A DNA stretch of 64,000 nt from Sneathiella sp. HT1-7 (GCF_020731145.1 NZ_JAJFZN010000005.1:1-64000); one strand, 5' to 3'; numbered from the stretch's first letter, positions 7,889 through 17,106 are shown. The notes: generated by a model not told the origin, from the sequence alone. Numbers and translations: made by a program.

Positions 7889-9028
7889 ATGAAAATCGAA
7901 CTTTCTAAAATTTCACTGGTTGCAGGGGTAGCACTTGCCGCGTCGGTTTCCTTCGCCAGTGTATCTTCTGCAGATCAAGGACGTTTTGCTTCCTTTGTCT
8001 CCCCGAAGAACCCGGTCGTTGAATTCGGTGCCGAGCCATTCATTGAAAGGGTTGCCGAGGAAACTAACGGCGAACTGACCTACAAGATGTTCGCGGGCGG
8101 TTCTCTGCTCGGTGGTAAAAACATGGTTCAGGGTCTGCGAGACGGCGTTGCTGACATCGGCCAGATCGTTTTTGGCTACTATCCGGCTGAGTTTCCTTAT
8201 GCCAGCCTAGTTGCCGACATGGCCATTTATGGTGAGTATCCGCCAGCTGTGGCGGCTGCCGTGACAGAATTCAATTTCCTGAACTGCACGGGTTGCCTTG
8301 AAGATTACAAGCGGAATGGCATTGTTGTTCTGGGGACAACCAGCACATCCGCCTATCAGCTGCTGGCTGCTGAGGATATGAGCACGGTTGAGGCTCTGAA
8401 GGGTAAGAAGATCCGTACGGCCGGTGCCCTGTGGTCTCGTTGGGCAGTTTCTGTTGGTGCGATTCCGGTTTCCGCTCCGTCCAGCGAAATGTATGAGCAG
8501 ATGTCCCGTGGTCAGGTTGAAGTTGCTATTCAGCCGACAGGCGCCCTGAAGAGCCATAGCATCTGGGATGTTGCTCGCAAGGTTACCAAACTGAATCTTG
8601 GCACTTACCGCTCATGGGGTATCTTCTCCGTTAGCTCCAAGCATTGGGCTACGCTTAACACTGATCAGCGGACGATCCTGATGAAGAACGCATCGATCGG
8701 CCTGATTGATGCGGCGCTCGGCTATATGGCGAAAGATGATGAAGTCGAAGCCGTTGCTGAAGAAAAGCAGGTCGAAATTATCGAACCTTCTGAAGCGCTG
8801 AAGAAATCCGTTACAGACTTCCTAAAAACCGACCGGGCGACCGTGATCGAATTGGCAAAAACCAAGTATAAGATCGCAGATCCTGAGCCGCTGATGGACA
8901 AGTTTGTTGAACTCATCAACAAGTGGGAAGATCTGTATAAGCCGATTCAGGGTGACCGGGATGCAATGTCACAGATGCTTTGGGACGAAGTGATGTCCAA
9001 GGTTGATGTAGCAACACTGGGCAACTAA
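7889..9028 (+). CDS. TRAP transporter substrate-binding protein (DctP family)
   Basis: 379 residues with a Sec signal peptide ending near residue 28 (SVSSA, then DQG). The DctP signature region is present, including the Arg of KKIRTAGALWSRW near 175-187, which in the family clamps the substrate carboxylate. It is preceded by a purine-rich ribosome site and a 109-nt gap containing a GCCTGC/GCAGGC inverted repeat (7808-7855). Such gaps often give the binding protein higher expression than the permeases. A strong terminator follows. Confidence 0.92.
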   Translation: MKIELSKISLVAGVALAASVSFASVSSADQGRFASFVSPKNPVVEFGAEPFIERVAEETNGELTYKMFAGGSLLGGKNMVQGLRDGVADIGQIVFGYYPAEFPYASLVADMAIYGEYPPAVAAAVTEFNFLNCTGCLEDYKRNGIVVLGTTSTSAYQLLAAEDMSTVEALKGKKIRTAGALWSRWAVSVGAIPVSAPSSEMYEQMSRGQVEVAIQPTGALKSHSIWDVARKVTKLNLGTYRSWGIFSVSSKHWATLNTDQRTILMKNASIGLIDAALGYMAKDDEVEAVAEEKQVEIIEPSEALKKSVTDFLKTDRATVIELAKTKYKIADPEPLMDKFVELINKWEDLYKPIQGDRDAMSQMLWDEVMSKVDVATLGN

Positions 9029-9055
9029 TCAGGTCTGGATATTTTATAAAGACGG

Positions 9056-9087
9056 AATGAGCGGGAATTTTCCCGCTCATTTTTTTG
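9056..9087 (+). terminator. Rho-independent terminator after dctP
   Basis: AATGAGCGGGAA pairs perfectly with TTCCCGCTCATT across a two-base loop and is followed by seven T on the + strand. It closes the dctQMP transcript. The minus strand lacks a good T-run, so it is probably not a terminator for the facing IclR gene. Confidence 0.9.
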
Positions 9088-9088
9088 A

Positions 9089-9877
9089 TTAACTGGTCTG
9101 TTTCGGGATACCCTGAATGGCCGCCGTAATCTTGGTTGCGGCGTTTTTTACTGCAATGGCTATATTGTTCAGTTTTTCGGGATCAAGCTGTGCGCTAATT
9201 CCAACGGCACTGATTGTCATTTCCGGCTGCCCTTCAATATCAAACACCGGCGCAGAAACTGTCGTAAATCCGCGCGAGAAATTTCCTTCGTCGATTGCGC
9301 AATAGTTATTGCGAACCTCCGTTAGACTTTCATACCATTCCTCGAAAGGAGCGGGGTTTTCTATCCGAATGCCTGAATAGGCTGCTTTCAGCTGTTTTTT
9401 CGGAAGGCCGGAAAAGGCGGCGAAGCAACGCCCGAGAGCACCGACAAAGCAAGGAAGCCTTTGACCGATGTTCATATGGATACTGATTACAGCGCCGGAT
9501 TCTGTAATGGCAATTAGCATGACCCGATCATCCCGTACCTTTTGCCATAATGTAACAGTGACTTGATATTCCGTTGATATTTGGTCAAGCAGCGGCTGAA
9601 TCATTCGGACCAAACTGGCACTGTTGAGCGCCGAATGGGCTATCTCGACCAAGCCCAGCCCGATTTGATATGTTTTCGTATCCGGATTAAAGACCACTAG
9701 TCCTTCATGAACCAGAGTACGTAATAGGTTGAAGCAGGTGCTCGGGTTTATCTTCAAGTCGCGGGCAACTTGTGTAACGCCGAGGGGGCTATTGCTGGCA
9801 CTAAGGTATCTCAACACGCTGATACCGCCGACCAATGCACCGACGAGTTTTGTTTGTGGAATAGTCTCGCTTTCCAT
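9089..9877 (-). CDS. IclR-family transcriptional regulator
   Basis: 262 residues. The N-terminal winged helix-turn-helix is near 15-75 (GVTQVARDLKINPSTCFNLL), followed by the IclR effector domain (about 85-255) with RGFTTVSAPVFD in the typical place. It sits between the TRAP genes and the E1/E2 operon, converging on dctP. It is the only regulator in the 17-kb island and so is the prime candidate controller of all three operons, probably binding ATTCT-N6-RGAAT sites. The effector is probably the imported acid or a CoA or oxo derivative (inference). Confidence 0.9.
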   Translation of the reverse strand: MESETIPQTKLVGALVGGISVLRYLSASNSPLGVTQVARDLKINPSTCFNLLRTLVHEGLVVFNPDTKTYQIGLGLVEIAHSALNSASLVRMIQPLLDQISTEYQVTVTLWQKVRDDRVMLIAITESGAVISIHMNIGQRLPCFVGALGRCFAAFSGLPKKQLKAAYSGIRIENPAPFEEWYESLTEVRNNYCAIDEGNFSRGFTTVSAPVFDIEGQPEMTISAVGISAQLDPEKLNNIAIAVKNAATKITAAIQGIPKQTS

Positions 9878-9966
9878 ATTGCTCCACTACTCTGCTTTTC
9901 TGAAATGTAACAAAATCATTCTAAACGAACCTGTTCTCCGGGCAAGCCGGTATTTAATAGAATCTA

Positions 9967-9987
9967 TTTTCTCAGTTCCAGAGAAAA
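9967..9987. promoter_or_regulatory. inverted repeat upstream of the iclR gene
   Basis: TTTTCTC-AGTTCCA-GAGAAAA is a perfect 7+7 repeat about 90 nt upstream of the IclR start. A looser ATTCT-N7-TGAAT lies at 10009-10025. Autoregulation by IclR is possible. The 440-nt region 9878-10321 holds no gene that I can support. It is AT-rich and contains the promoters of iclR and of the E1-alpha operon. Confidence 0.35.
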
Positions 9988-10248
9988 GTAGATAATTGGA
10001 TGATTACTATTCTCTTGTTTTGAATAATCGATTTATCTTCTGTCCTAGCAAGGCAGACAAGTACCTCTACGTCTTGTAACCGAAAGTAACTCCTTGCCTC
10101 AAACTCCCAGGAACGTCACCTATACTCTATGCTGAAGGGAAGATACTTTTATCGCCCTAAATGACCTCACGATCTGTTGCTTTTATCGAGCAAATTCTGC
10201 AAAACCAAAGAAGTTGAGGCAAGCATCAATTGAAATTCTTGTATTCTC

Positions 10249-10277
10249 TTGACAGAAAATTATTCTCATATAGGAAT
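10249..10277 (+). promoter_or_regulatory. promoter with overlapping candidate operator for the E1/E2 operon
   Basis: A perfect -35 TTGACA (10249-10254) is followed at 16 nt by a weak -10 (TAGGAA). The repeat ATTCT-CATATA-GGAAT (10262-10277) covers the spacer and -10, a layout expected for repression. It matches the palindrome at 5861-5876 in arm sequence and spacing. Confidence 0.45.
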
Positions 10278-10321
10278 ATATTCAAGAAGTTTTTTTGCCC
10301 ACGCAAATCAGGCGAATGCAT

Positions 10322-11311
10322 ATGTCACCAGCGAAATCGGACAATTCGGTGCCTAAATCCCGGCTATTGGAATTCTATGAACAGATGCTTCTGGTAAGGG
10401 AGGCAGAGAACCGGCTAAGCAAATTGTTTGCGGATGGTGAGGTTCCGGGATTTATCCATCTAAGCGTAGGACAGGAGGCCGTGTGTGTTGGCGTGACCTC
10501 GGCGCTTAAGAGGGAAGATACACTTGCTTCCAATCATCGGGGGCATGGGCATGCCCTTTCCAAGGGGGTAGAATTAAACAGCTTCTTTCTGGAGATTATG
10601 GGCAAGGAAGAAGGGATTTGCGGCGGCCGGGGCGGATCGATGCATGTGGCGGATATGTCTGTCGGGATGCTTGGGGCGAATGGCATTGTCGGTGCCGGTA
10701 TTCCACTCGCGGTGGGTAGTGCCCTTGCGCATCAGGTGCGGGAAAATGGGGCGATAGCCGCCGCCTTTTTCGGGGATGGAGCGCTGGCAGAGGGCGTGCT
10801 GCATGAATCTTTTAATCTCGCGGCGCTCTGGAAGTTGCCCATTCTCTTTGTGTGTGAAAACAATGGCTGGTCGGAATTCTCTCCGACGGACCGTCAGTTT
10901 GGCGCCAATGTGAGGGAACTCGCCGGGGTGTTCGGAATTCCTTCAGATTACGTAGATGGAGATGACGTGCTCGATGTCCATGACGCGGCATCCGATCTTG
11001 TAACCGCGATCCGCGCGGGTGAGGGTCCGCGCGTTCTGGAATGCGTCACCCACCGGGTGAGAGGGCATTTTGAGGGAGACTCCCAGAAATATCGCGCGGA
11101 AGATGAGATGAATTCGCTGTCCAATCATGATCCGATTGCGAAACTTGAATCCGTCATATCGAAGCGACGCATTCCTAAGAAAGAAGTTGCGGCAATCCGG
11201 GAGAAAATTGACGCCAAGATCAATGCGGCGGTGGAGGCTGGTCGCGCCGGCAACGCCCCGGATTTTGACCGGGCGCAGGCGGATGTCTACACCGCAGTGA
11301 GAGGGGTTTGA
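10322..11311 (+). CDS. thiamine-diphosphate dehydrogenase E1 alpha (acetoin/pyruvate dehydrogenase type)
   Basis: About 329 residues. The ThDP motif starts at GDGALAEG (about 151) and ends at CENNGW (about 178-183). The substrate-channel segment SNHRGHGHALSKG near 70-82 and GGRGGSMH near 101-108 are typical of AcoA/PdhA proteins. I chose the ATG at 10322, with AGG 9 nt upstream. ATG at 10316 or TTG at 10295 are alternatives. With E1-beta it would decarboxylate a 2-oxoacid, or cleave an acetoin-like diketone precursor, and transfer the acyl group to the lipoyl E2 at 13090. No E3 gene is present, so the housekeeping enzyme is presumably used. Confidence 0.9.
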   Translation: MSPAKSDNSVPKSRLLEFYEQMLLVREAENRLSKLFADGEVPGFIHLSVGQEAVCVGVTSALKREDTLASNHRGHGHALSKGVELNSFFLEIMGKEEGICGGRGGSMHVADMSVGMLGANGIVGAGIPLAVGSALAHQVRENGAIAAAFFGDGALAEGVLHESFNLAALWKLPILFVCENNGWSEFSPTDRQFGANVRELAGVFGIPSDYVDGDDVLDVHDAASDLVTAIRAGEGPRVLECVTHRVRGHFEGDSQKYRAEDEMNSLSNHDPIAKLESVISKRRIPKKEVAAIREKIDAKINAAVEAGRAGNAPDFDRAQADVYTAVRGV

Positions 11312-11313
11312 AA

Positions 11314-12288
11314 ATGGCGGAAGTCAGATTTGGGAAGGCCGTGAACATGGCCCTTGATGACGCACTGGCGGCTGATCCGACAGTTATCCTCTTCGGTGAA
11401 GATGTGGCGGAAGCAGGTGGTCCCTTCGGTGTGACCCGTGGTCTGCTTGAGAAGTACGGCGATCGCCGGGTGAGAGATACTCCAATATCAGAAGCAGCCA
11501 TTGTCGGTGCGGCAGTTGGCGCAGCAATGAGCGGGTTAAAGCCCATTGTTGAGATCATGTTTATGGATTTTGTCGCTATCGCCATGGATGCAATGGTCAA
11601 TCAGGCGGCGAAGGCGCGCTTCATGTTCGGCGGGCAATGCTCGGTTCCGATGGTGCTGCGCACACCTCATGGGGGCGGTGTGAATGCAGGCCCACAACAT
11701 TCGCAGTGTCTGGAAGCCTGGTTCGCGCATATTCCCGGCCTGAAAGTCGTGGTGCCGAGTAATCCGTCCGACGCAAACCGTCTGTTGAGGGCGGCGATTG
11801 CAGATCCTGATCCGATCGTGTTTGTTGAGAATAAAGCGATGTATTCCCTTAAAGGGGAGTTTGACGAAAGCAGTGAACCAATCGAGATTGGTAAGGCTTA
11901 TGTGGCGCGAGCGGGGAATGATGTCACCATCGTCAGCTATGGTGCTGCTGTAAATACGGCCTTGCAGGCCGCGGACAAGCTGGCATCCCGGAATATCTCT
12001 GTCGAGGTGGTCGATTTACGGTCCATCCAGCCCTGGGATGAGGAGGCGGTTCTAGCCTCTCTCTCACGGACCCATCGTCTCGTCGTCCTGCATGAGGCAG
12101 TTACGGCCTTTGGCGTCGGGGCGGAGATTGTCGCGCGCATGTCGGATATCGGATTCGATGAGCTGGATGCCCCGATCAAGCGGGTCGGCGCCCCCTTTAT
12201 GCCGACACCTTTTGCGAAGTCCCTTGAAAGCCAATACCTGCCGAATGCGGAAGACGTGATCGCCGCAGTTGAGCAGGTGCTCGCCTAA
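11314..12288 (+). CDS. thiamine-diphosphate dehydrogenase E1 beta
   Basis: 324 residues of transketolase-like pyrimidine-binding plus C-terminal domain. Typical segments are FGEDVAEAGGPFGVT near 30-44, DTPISEAAIVGAAVGAA near 57-73 and HEAVTAFGVGAEI near 253. The start is ATG at 11314, 2 nt past the E1-alpha TGA, with GAGGGG upstream. It forms an alpha2beta2 E1 with the preceding gene. Confidence 0.92.
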   Translation: MAEVRFGKAVNMALDDALAADPTVILFGEDVAEAGGPFGVTRGLLEKYGDRRVRDTPISEAAIVGAAVGAAMSGLKPIVEIMFMDFVAIAMDAMVNQAAKARFMFGGQCSVPMVLRTPHGGGVNAGPQHSQCLEAWFAHIPGLKVVVPSNPSDANRLLRAAIADPDPIVFVENKAMYSLKGEFDESSEPIEIGKAYVARAGNDVTIVSYGAAVNTALQAADKLASRNISVEVVDLRSIQPWDEEAVLASLSRTHRLVVLHEAVTAFGVGAEIVARMSDIGFDELDAPIKRVGAPFMPTPFAKSLESQYLPNAEDVIAAVEQVLA

Positions 12289-12301
12289 ACCGGAGATAAA
12301 A

Positions 12302-13087
12302 ATGACTGAGAACGCTATCCTTATTGAGCAGAACGGACCTGTTGCTACTCTGACCATCAACAGACCGGAAACACTCAACGCCCTGGATGTGCCGACACTT
12401 CTGGAAATGGAGAAGGCGCTCACAAAACTGGAGAACGACGATAGCGTACGGGTGATCGTGTTTACCGGCGCAGGTGATCGCGCCTTTGTTGCGGGCGGTG
12501 ATATCAGTGATCTCAATTCGCGGGAAGGGCTCGCCCATTATGAGGAGTTTGCCGAGATCATCCATCGGGTATTCCGTCGGATCGAAAGCTGTGACAAACC
12601 AACAATTGCCGCCGTCAATGGCTGGGCACTTGGCGGTGGAACAGAACTAATCCTCGCGCTGGATATTAGGATACTCTCCGACAAGTCGAAACTGGGTCTG
12701 CCGGAAATTACGTTGGGGCTATTCCCCGGTGCCGGAGGAACGCAGCGGATTATCCGGCAGATCCCGCTCTGTCGGGCCAAGGAAATCATGTTTACCGGCG
12801 ATCGCATTGATCCCGAGGAGGCCGTCAGTCTCGGCCTTGCCAATAAAGTTGTTCCGGCGGATCAATTGATGGACCATGTGAAGGAACTGGCGGAGAAGAT
12901 TGCCCATAAATCGCCGCTCGTCCTCAAGCTCTTGAAGCGTGGCCTATTGAATGGAGCAGATATGCCGCTTTCCGCGGCCTTGCCGTATGAACAAAGCCTG
13001 ATCGGGCTCGTTCTCGATTCCAAGGATGCCCATGAAGGATGCAGTGCGTTTCTTGAGAAACGGCCGGCGAGCTTCGAAGGAAAGTAA
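12302..13087 (+). CDS. enoyl-CoA hydratase
   Basis: 261 residues of crotonase fold. Both hydratase glutamates are present: Glu115 (LGGGTEL) and Glu135 (LPEITLG), 20 residues apart as in classical enoyl-CoA hydratase. Oxyanion-hole segments are FVAGGDI and NGWALGGG. The gene lies between E1-beta and E2, 13 nt after the former and 2 nt before the latter, an unusual place. Its product therefore probably acts in the same pathway as the dehydrogenase complex. Unlike the 3814-4629 paralogue, it has a full hydratase active site. Confidence 0.92.
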   Translation: MTENAILIEQNGPVATLTINRPETLNALDVPTLLEMEKALTKLENDDSVRVIVFTGAGDRAFVAGGDISDLNSREGLAHYEEFAEIIHRVFRRIESCDKPTIAAVNGWALGGGTELILALDIRILSDKSKLGLPEITLGLFPGAGGTQRIIRQIPLCRAKEIMFTGDRIDPEEAVSLGLANKVVPADQLMDHVKELAEKIAHKSPLVLKLLKRGLLNGADMPLSAALPYEQSLIGLVLDSKDAHEGCSAFLEKRPASFEGK

Positions 13088-13089
13088 AC

Positions 13090-14334
13090 ATGTCACATGT
13101 GACAAACCTGAATATGCCGAAGCTGGGGCTGACCATGACGGAGGGGACCATTTCCGAATGGATGATCTCCCCCGGGGCCAGCTTCAAGAAGGATGATGTT
13201 GTTCTGGTTGTTGAAACGGAAAAAATAGCGAATGAGATCGAGGCACCCGCCGATGGTGTCTTGCATGACATCCTTGTCGAGGCGGGCGAAACCGTTGCGG
13301 TCGGGGCGCCGCTTGCGAATTGGGATGTCGGCGCTGCCGTAATGTTCGAGGCTGCAGTCGAAGGAGAGGATGCCGCTGCAACGACGCCCGAACCCGCAAA
13401 GGAAATTGCAGCCGCTACTACTTCCATAGAGGTGACAAAAATCACGGCGCGTGGAGTAGAAAGCAAGCGTATTATCGCGACGCCACTTGCCAGACGCATT
13501 GCCCGCCAGAATGACATTGACCTGGCGGACATTTCAGGTTCCGGCCCCAAAGGACGGATCAAGGCAGAGGATGTGCACGCCGCAATAGCGGGCGGCACGT
13601 CCCGCGCTGCGCAAAGTTCCGGCGTGACGGTTACGTCACCTGATGTCCTCCCAGACCGTCGCGCCGCGACCTCCTATGAGACTGCGGCCGCCCGCCGACT
13701 GACCGAGGCGAAGCGCGATACGCCGCATTTCTACCTCTCGACAGAGGTGGATGCGGCCGCGCTGCTCGCACTGCGTCAGCAGTTGAACGCCGACAATGAG
13801 GGGCTGCGGATCAGTGTGAACCATCTGATCATCGCGGCGGTAGCCCGCGCGCTTCAGGAAAATGAGACTGCCAACTGCGTATGGCGCGATGGCGAGATTA
13901 TGACCTACGGCACCACCGATATCGGGATGGCGGTCAATACAGAGAAGGGCCTCTTCGCCCCGGTTTTGAAGAATATCGGGAACTTTGGCATTGCTTCCAT
14001 CGCCGAGGCAGCGAGGGAACTTGCGGAGCGGGCGCGGAGTGGCCAGCTCTCCTCCGATGATCTGAGTGGTGGTGCGGCAACGATTTCAAACGCGGGGATG
14101 TTCGACGTCACCTATATGGGATCGATCATTAATCCGGGCCAATCCTCCATTCTGGGCGTGGGAAGCATTCGCGAAATCTTCCGGCCCGATGAAGACGGGC
14201 AGCCTGAGTTGAAACAGGAAATGGGGCTGGTGCTGTCCTGTGATCACCGAATTTTCGATGGCGTCAGCGGGCTTACATTTTTGAATTCCATAAAAGCAAA
14301 TCTGGAAAAACCGCTCCGGTTGCTGGTCAACTAG
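13090..14334 (+). CDS. dihydrolipoamide acyltransferase E2
   Basis: 414 residues. The lipoyl domain (about 1-78) has Lys45 in VVETEKIANEI. An Ala/Glu-rich linker leads to a peripheral-subunit-binding domain near 131-165 (ATPLARRIARQ, GSGPKGRI). The catalytic acyltransferase domain begins near 190 and has the active-site SCDHRIFDG with His386 and Asp390. The start codon overlaps the upstream stop region (TAAACATG). It transfers the acyl group made by E1 to CoA. There is a single lipoyl domain, as in AcoC-type E2 proteins. Confidence 0.92.
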   Translation: MSHVTNLNMPKLGLTMTEGTISEWMISPGASFKKDDVVLVVETEKIANEIEAPADGVLHDILVEAGETVAVGAPLANWDVGAAVMFEAAVEGEDAAATTPEPAKEIAAATTSIEVTKITARGVESKRIIATPLARRIARQNDIDLADISGSGPKGRIKAEDVHAAIAGGTSRAAQSSGVTVTSPDVLPDRRAATSYETAAARRLTEAKRDTPHFYLSTEVDAAALLALRQQLNADNEGLRISVNHLIIAAVARALQENETANCVWRDGEIMTYGTTDIGMAVNTEKGLFAPVLKNIGNFGIASIAEAARELAERARSGQLSSDDLSGGAATISNAGMFDVTYMGSIINPGQSSILGVGSIREIFRPDEDGQPELKQEMGLVLSCDHRIFDGVSGLTFLNSIKANLEKPLRLLVN

Positions 14335-14350
14335 AATAAGGGACAAAGAG

Positions 14351-15523
14351 ATGGACTTTCGTTTAACCGACGAGCAGAAAATGATCGCCAACACCGCCTA
14401 TCAGGTGGGCGCAGAATTCGGTGTTGATTACTGGCGCGCGCAGGATGCGAAAAAAGAATTCCCGAAAGAGCTTTGGCAGGCGGTTTGTGATGCGGGCCTC
14501 GCCGGTGTTGCCCTGCCGGAGGAGTATGGCGGTGCAGGCGCGGGAATGCTTGAAATGGCGTTGATTGTTGAAAATCTGTCGGCAAGCGGTGGTGGATCGA
14601 CACTCGGCCAGCTGTTTATGATCAATCCCATCTTTGGCGGGGTTACGATTTCCAAATATGGCACGGACAAGATGAAGCGGGAGCTTCTACCCAAGCTGAT
14701 TTCGGGGGAGATCAACTTCTGCATGGCCCTGACGGAAGCGCGGGCGGGAAGTAACAGTCTGGAGCTAAAAACCTTCGCGCGCGAGGATGGCGACGGCTGG
14801 CGGCTGAATGGGGAAAAACTCTGGATCACTGCAGTTGATAATGCGCAGAAAATGCTGGTGATCGCCCGGACCAAGAAAGTGGAAGATGTCCAGAAGAGAA
14901 CGGAAGGCCTTTCCATGTTCATGATCGATGTCGAGCGGGATGGCCTGACCTATCACCCCATCGATAAAGTTGGAACCAAGACTCTTTCTTCCTGCTCCGT
15001 CTTTTTTGATGATGTCCGTATCGAGCCAGAGGAACTTGTTGGCACCTTGCATGGTGGTTGGAAAGAGTTGCTTGATACGCTCAATACCGAGCGGATCGTG
15101 ACGACAGCAGGACTCGTGGGCGCGGGTGATCTTGCACTGCGCCTGGCGATTGACTATGCGAACGAACGGAAAGTCTTTGGTGACAAGCCAGTCAGTGCTT
15201 ATCAGGGAATCCAGTTCCCACTCGCTCAAGCAAAGGCAGAAATCGAATGCGCCCGGCTGATGAACTACAAGGCGGCGGCGCAATTCGATATCGGGGAGCC
15301 TTTCGGAAGCGAGGCAAATGCGGCGAAACTGATCGCGGCGCAGGCGGTGGCATCGGCAACCGAAAAGGCGATGCAGGCCATGGGCGGCATGGGTTATGCG
15401 ACGGAATCGCATCTGGAGCGGCTGTGGCGGGATGCGCGATTGTTCCGTTTCGCACCGGTATCCGAGGAAATGATCCTGAATTTTATTGCCGTGCATGATC
15501 TCGGGATGCCACGCTCCTACTAA
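14351..15523 (+). CDS. acyl-CoA dehydrogenase (third of the island)
   Basis: 390 residues. FAD-site motifs are MALTEARAGSNS near 125-136 and KLWITAVDN near 156-164; the C-terminus is LGMPRSY. The YEGT Glu position is replaced by FAPVSEEM (Pro at the base position). A Glu is present in LNTERIV (Glu247), the alternative LCAD/IVD base position. It lies 16 nt after E2 and 30 nt before the ligase in a single operon. It probably oxidises the CoA ester produced by the adjacent ligase. A branched or bulky substrate is plausible. Confidence 0.88.
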   Translation: MDFRLTDEQKMIANTAYQVGAEFGVDYWRAQDAKKEFPKELWQAVCDAGLAGVALPEEYGGAGAGMLEMALIVENLSASGGGSTLGQLFMINPIFGGVTISKYGTDKMKRELLPKLISGEINFCMALTEARAGSNSLELKTFAREDGDGWRLNGEKLWITAVDNAQKMLVIARTKKVEDVQKRTEGLSMFMIDVERDGLTYHPIDKVGTKTLSSCSVFFDDVRIEPEELVGTLHGGWKELLDTLNTERIVTTAGLVGAGDLALRLAIDYANERKVFGDKPVSAYQGIQFPLAQAKAEIECARLMNYKAAAQFDIGEPFGSEANAAKLIAAQAVASATEKAMQAMGGMGYATESHLERLWRDARLFRFAPVSEEMILNFIAVHDLGMPRSY

Positions 15524-15553
15524 GACTCTTAATTTGACGGCGAGGCGATAGCG

Positions 15554-17068
15554 ATGATCAATCTCAGCAGTTTCCTGAAATATCATGCGGAGCGGTGGCC
15601 AGATAACATCGCCATTGTCTATGAGGACCGCCGCATCAGCTATGCCGAACTATGGGAACGTGTCCGGCAACTCGCGCGCTATATGACAGAGCAGGGGATC
15701 GGGCGCGGGGATGTCGTGGCAGCATTCATGAAGAATAGCCCGGCTTTTTTGGAAATCTCCTTCGCAAGCAGCTATCTGGGGGCGGTCTTCCTGCCCATAA
15801 ACTACCGGCTCGCGACTGATGAGATTGCTTATATCGTCGGAAATGCCGAGGCCTCAATCCTTTTCGGGGATGAGGAGTTTGCGGATATTCTCAAACTTGA
15901 TGTGCCGGTCCGGCTTCTGGATGAAGAGATGCAGAAAGATATTTCCATCCTGACGGGGTGGGGGGAGGCTATTCCCCCGCAAGCCTATGTGAAGCCCGAT
16001 GATCTGTTCCGGCTCATGTATACTTCCGGGACGACGGATCGACCGAAAGGCGTGATGCATAGCTACCAGAATTTCTACTGGAAAAGCATGGAACATGTGG
16101 TCGTCCTCGGTCTCAGCCGGGAGACCCGTTTGCTCGTCACCGGTCCGCTATATCATGTTGGGGCTTATGATCTTCCAGGTGTGGCGGTTCTTTGGCTCGG
16201 TGGAATGTTGAAAATCCATCGGGAATATGATCCGCTTGAGGTCCTCGCCGGGATTGAAGCGGAAAAACTCAACGGGGCTTGGCTTGCGCCGGTCATGCTC
16301 TCCGGTATTCTGGGGCATCCCGAGCGAGAGAAGTATGAGGTGAGCAGTCTTGAGTGGTGCATCGGTGGCGGCGAGAAAACGCCGGAAGGCCGTATCCGGG
16401 AATTTCAGGATTATTTCAAAAACGGGCGTTATATCGATGCTTATGGCCTCACGGAATCCTGCAGCGGTGATACCTTTATGGAGCCGGGCTGGGAGATAAA
16501 GAAAATCGGCTCGACTGGACGGGCAACACCACATGTCTCCATCCGTATCACGGATGAGGAAGGGGCCTCCCTGAATGCCGGGGAGGAGGGGGAAATCTGC
16601 CTCCTCGGGCCGAAGGTGGCGGAAGGGTATTGGAAAGATCCGGAAAAGACAGCCGAGACGCGACATGGCGACTGGTTCCGGACAGGGGATGTCGGCTATC
16701 TTGATGACGACGGGTTCCTCTATCTGACTGATCGTATGAAGGACATAATCATTTCCGGCGGTGAAAACATTGCCTCCTCCGAGATTGAGCGGGTCATCTA
16801 TCAGATGCCGGGCGTTCTCGAAACGGCAGTCATCGGCATACCTGATTCCCGTTGGGGGGAAGTGCCAATCGCAGTGGTTGTGATGGAGAATGAGGAAAAA
16901 CTGAACGAGCAGGAATTGGAAGCACACTGCAGAGAACATCTTGCAGGTTTTAAGGTGCCAAAACATTTTATCTTGAGAGAGACCTTACCACGGAATCCTT
17001 CAGGCAAGATTTTGAAACGTGTTTTGCGGGACCAAATTTCAGTTTGCAGCCTTGTAAATGGAAAGTGA
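15554..17068 (+). CDS. AMP-forming acyl-CoA ligase
   Basis: A 504-residue ANL-superfamily enzyme. The P-loop YTSGTTDRPKG is at 156-166, the adenylate motif AYGLTES near 296, the hinge TGDVGYLDDDGF near 380, and the C-terminal catalytic Lys485 in NPSGKILKR. It activates a carboxylic acid to its CoA thioester with ATP. As the last gene of the E1/E2 operon and the only ligase in the island, it probably activates the acid imported by DctQMP. The last 12 residues after VLRDQ look unusual, and the gene ends about 40 nt before the IS left end. Confidence 0.9.
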   Translation: MINLSSFLKYHAERWPDNIAIVYEDRRISYAELWERVRQLARYMTEQGIGRGDVVAAFMKNSPAFLEISFASSYLGAVFLPINYRLATDEIAYIVGNAEASILFGDEEFADILKLDVPVRLLDEEMQKDISILTGWGEAIPPQAYVKPDDLFRLMYTSGTTDRPKGVMHSYQNFYWKSMEHVVVLGLSRETRLLVTGPLYHVGAYDLPGVAVLWLGGMLKIHREYDPLEVLAGIEAEKLNGAWLAPVMLSGILGHPEREKYEVSSLEWCIGGGEKTPEGRIREFQDYFKNGRYIDAYGLTESCSGDTFMEPGWEIKKIGSTGRATPHVSIRITDEEGASLNAGEEGEICLLGPKVAEGYWKDPEKTAETRHGDWFRTGDVGYLDDDGFLYLTDRMKDIIISGGENIASSEIERVIYQMPGVLETAVIGIPDSRWGEVPIAVVVMENEEKLNEQELEAHCREHLAGFKVPKHFILRETLPRNPSGKILKRVLRDQISVCSLVNGK

Positions 17069-17106
17069 GACATTGTTGCAAGAAAACAGTTTGATGGGTA
17101 TTCGCA

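Noticed and set aside
16148-16966. Long minus-strand open frame inside the acyl-CoA ligase gene (also 14765-15586 and 12924-13598)
   Set aside because: Antisense shadows of well-recognised plus-strand enzymes in GC-rich DNA; their translations show no family motif and no ribosome sites.
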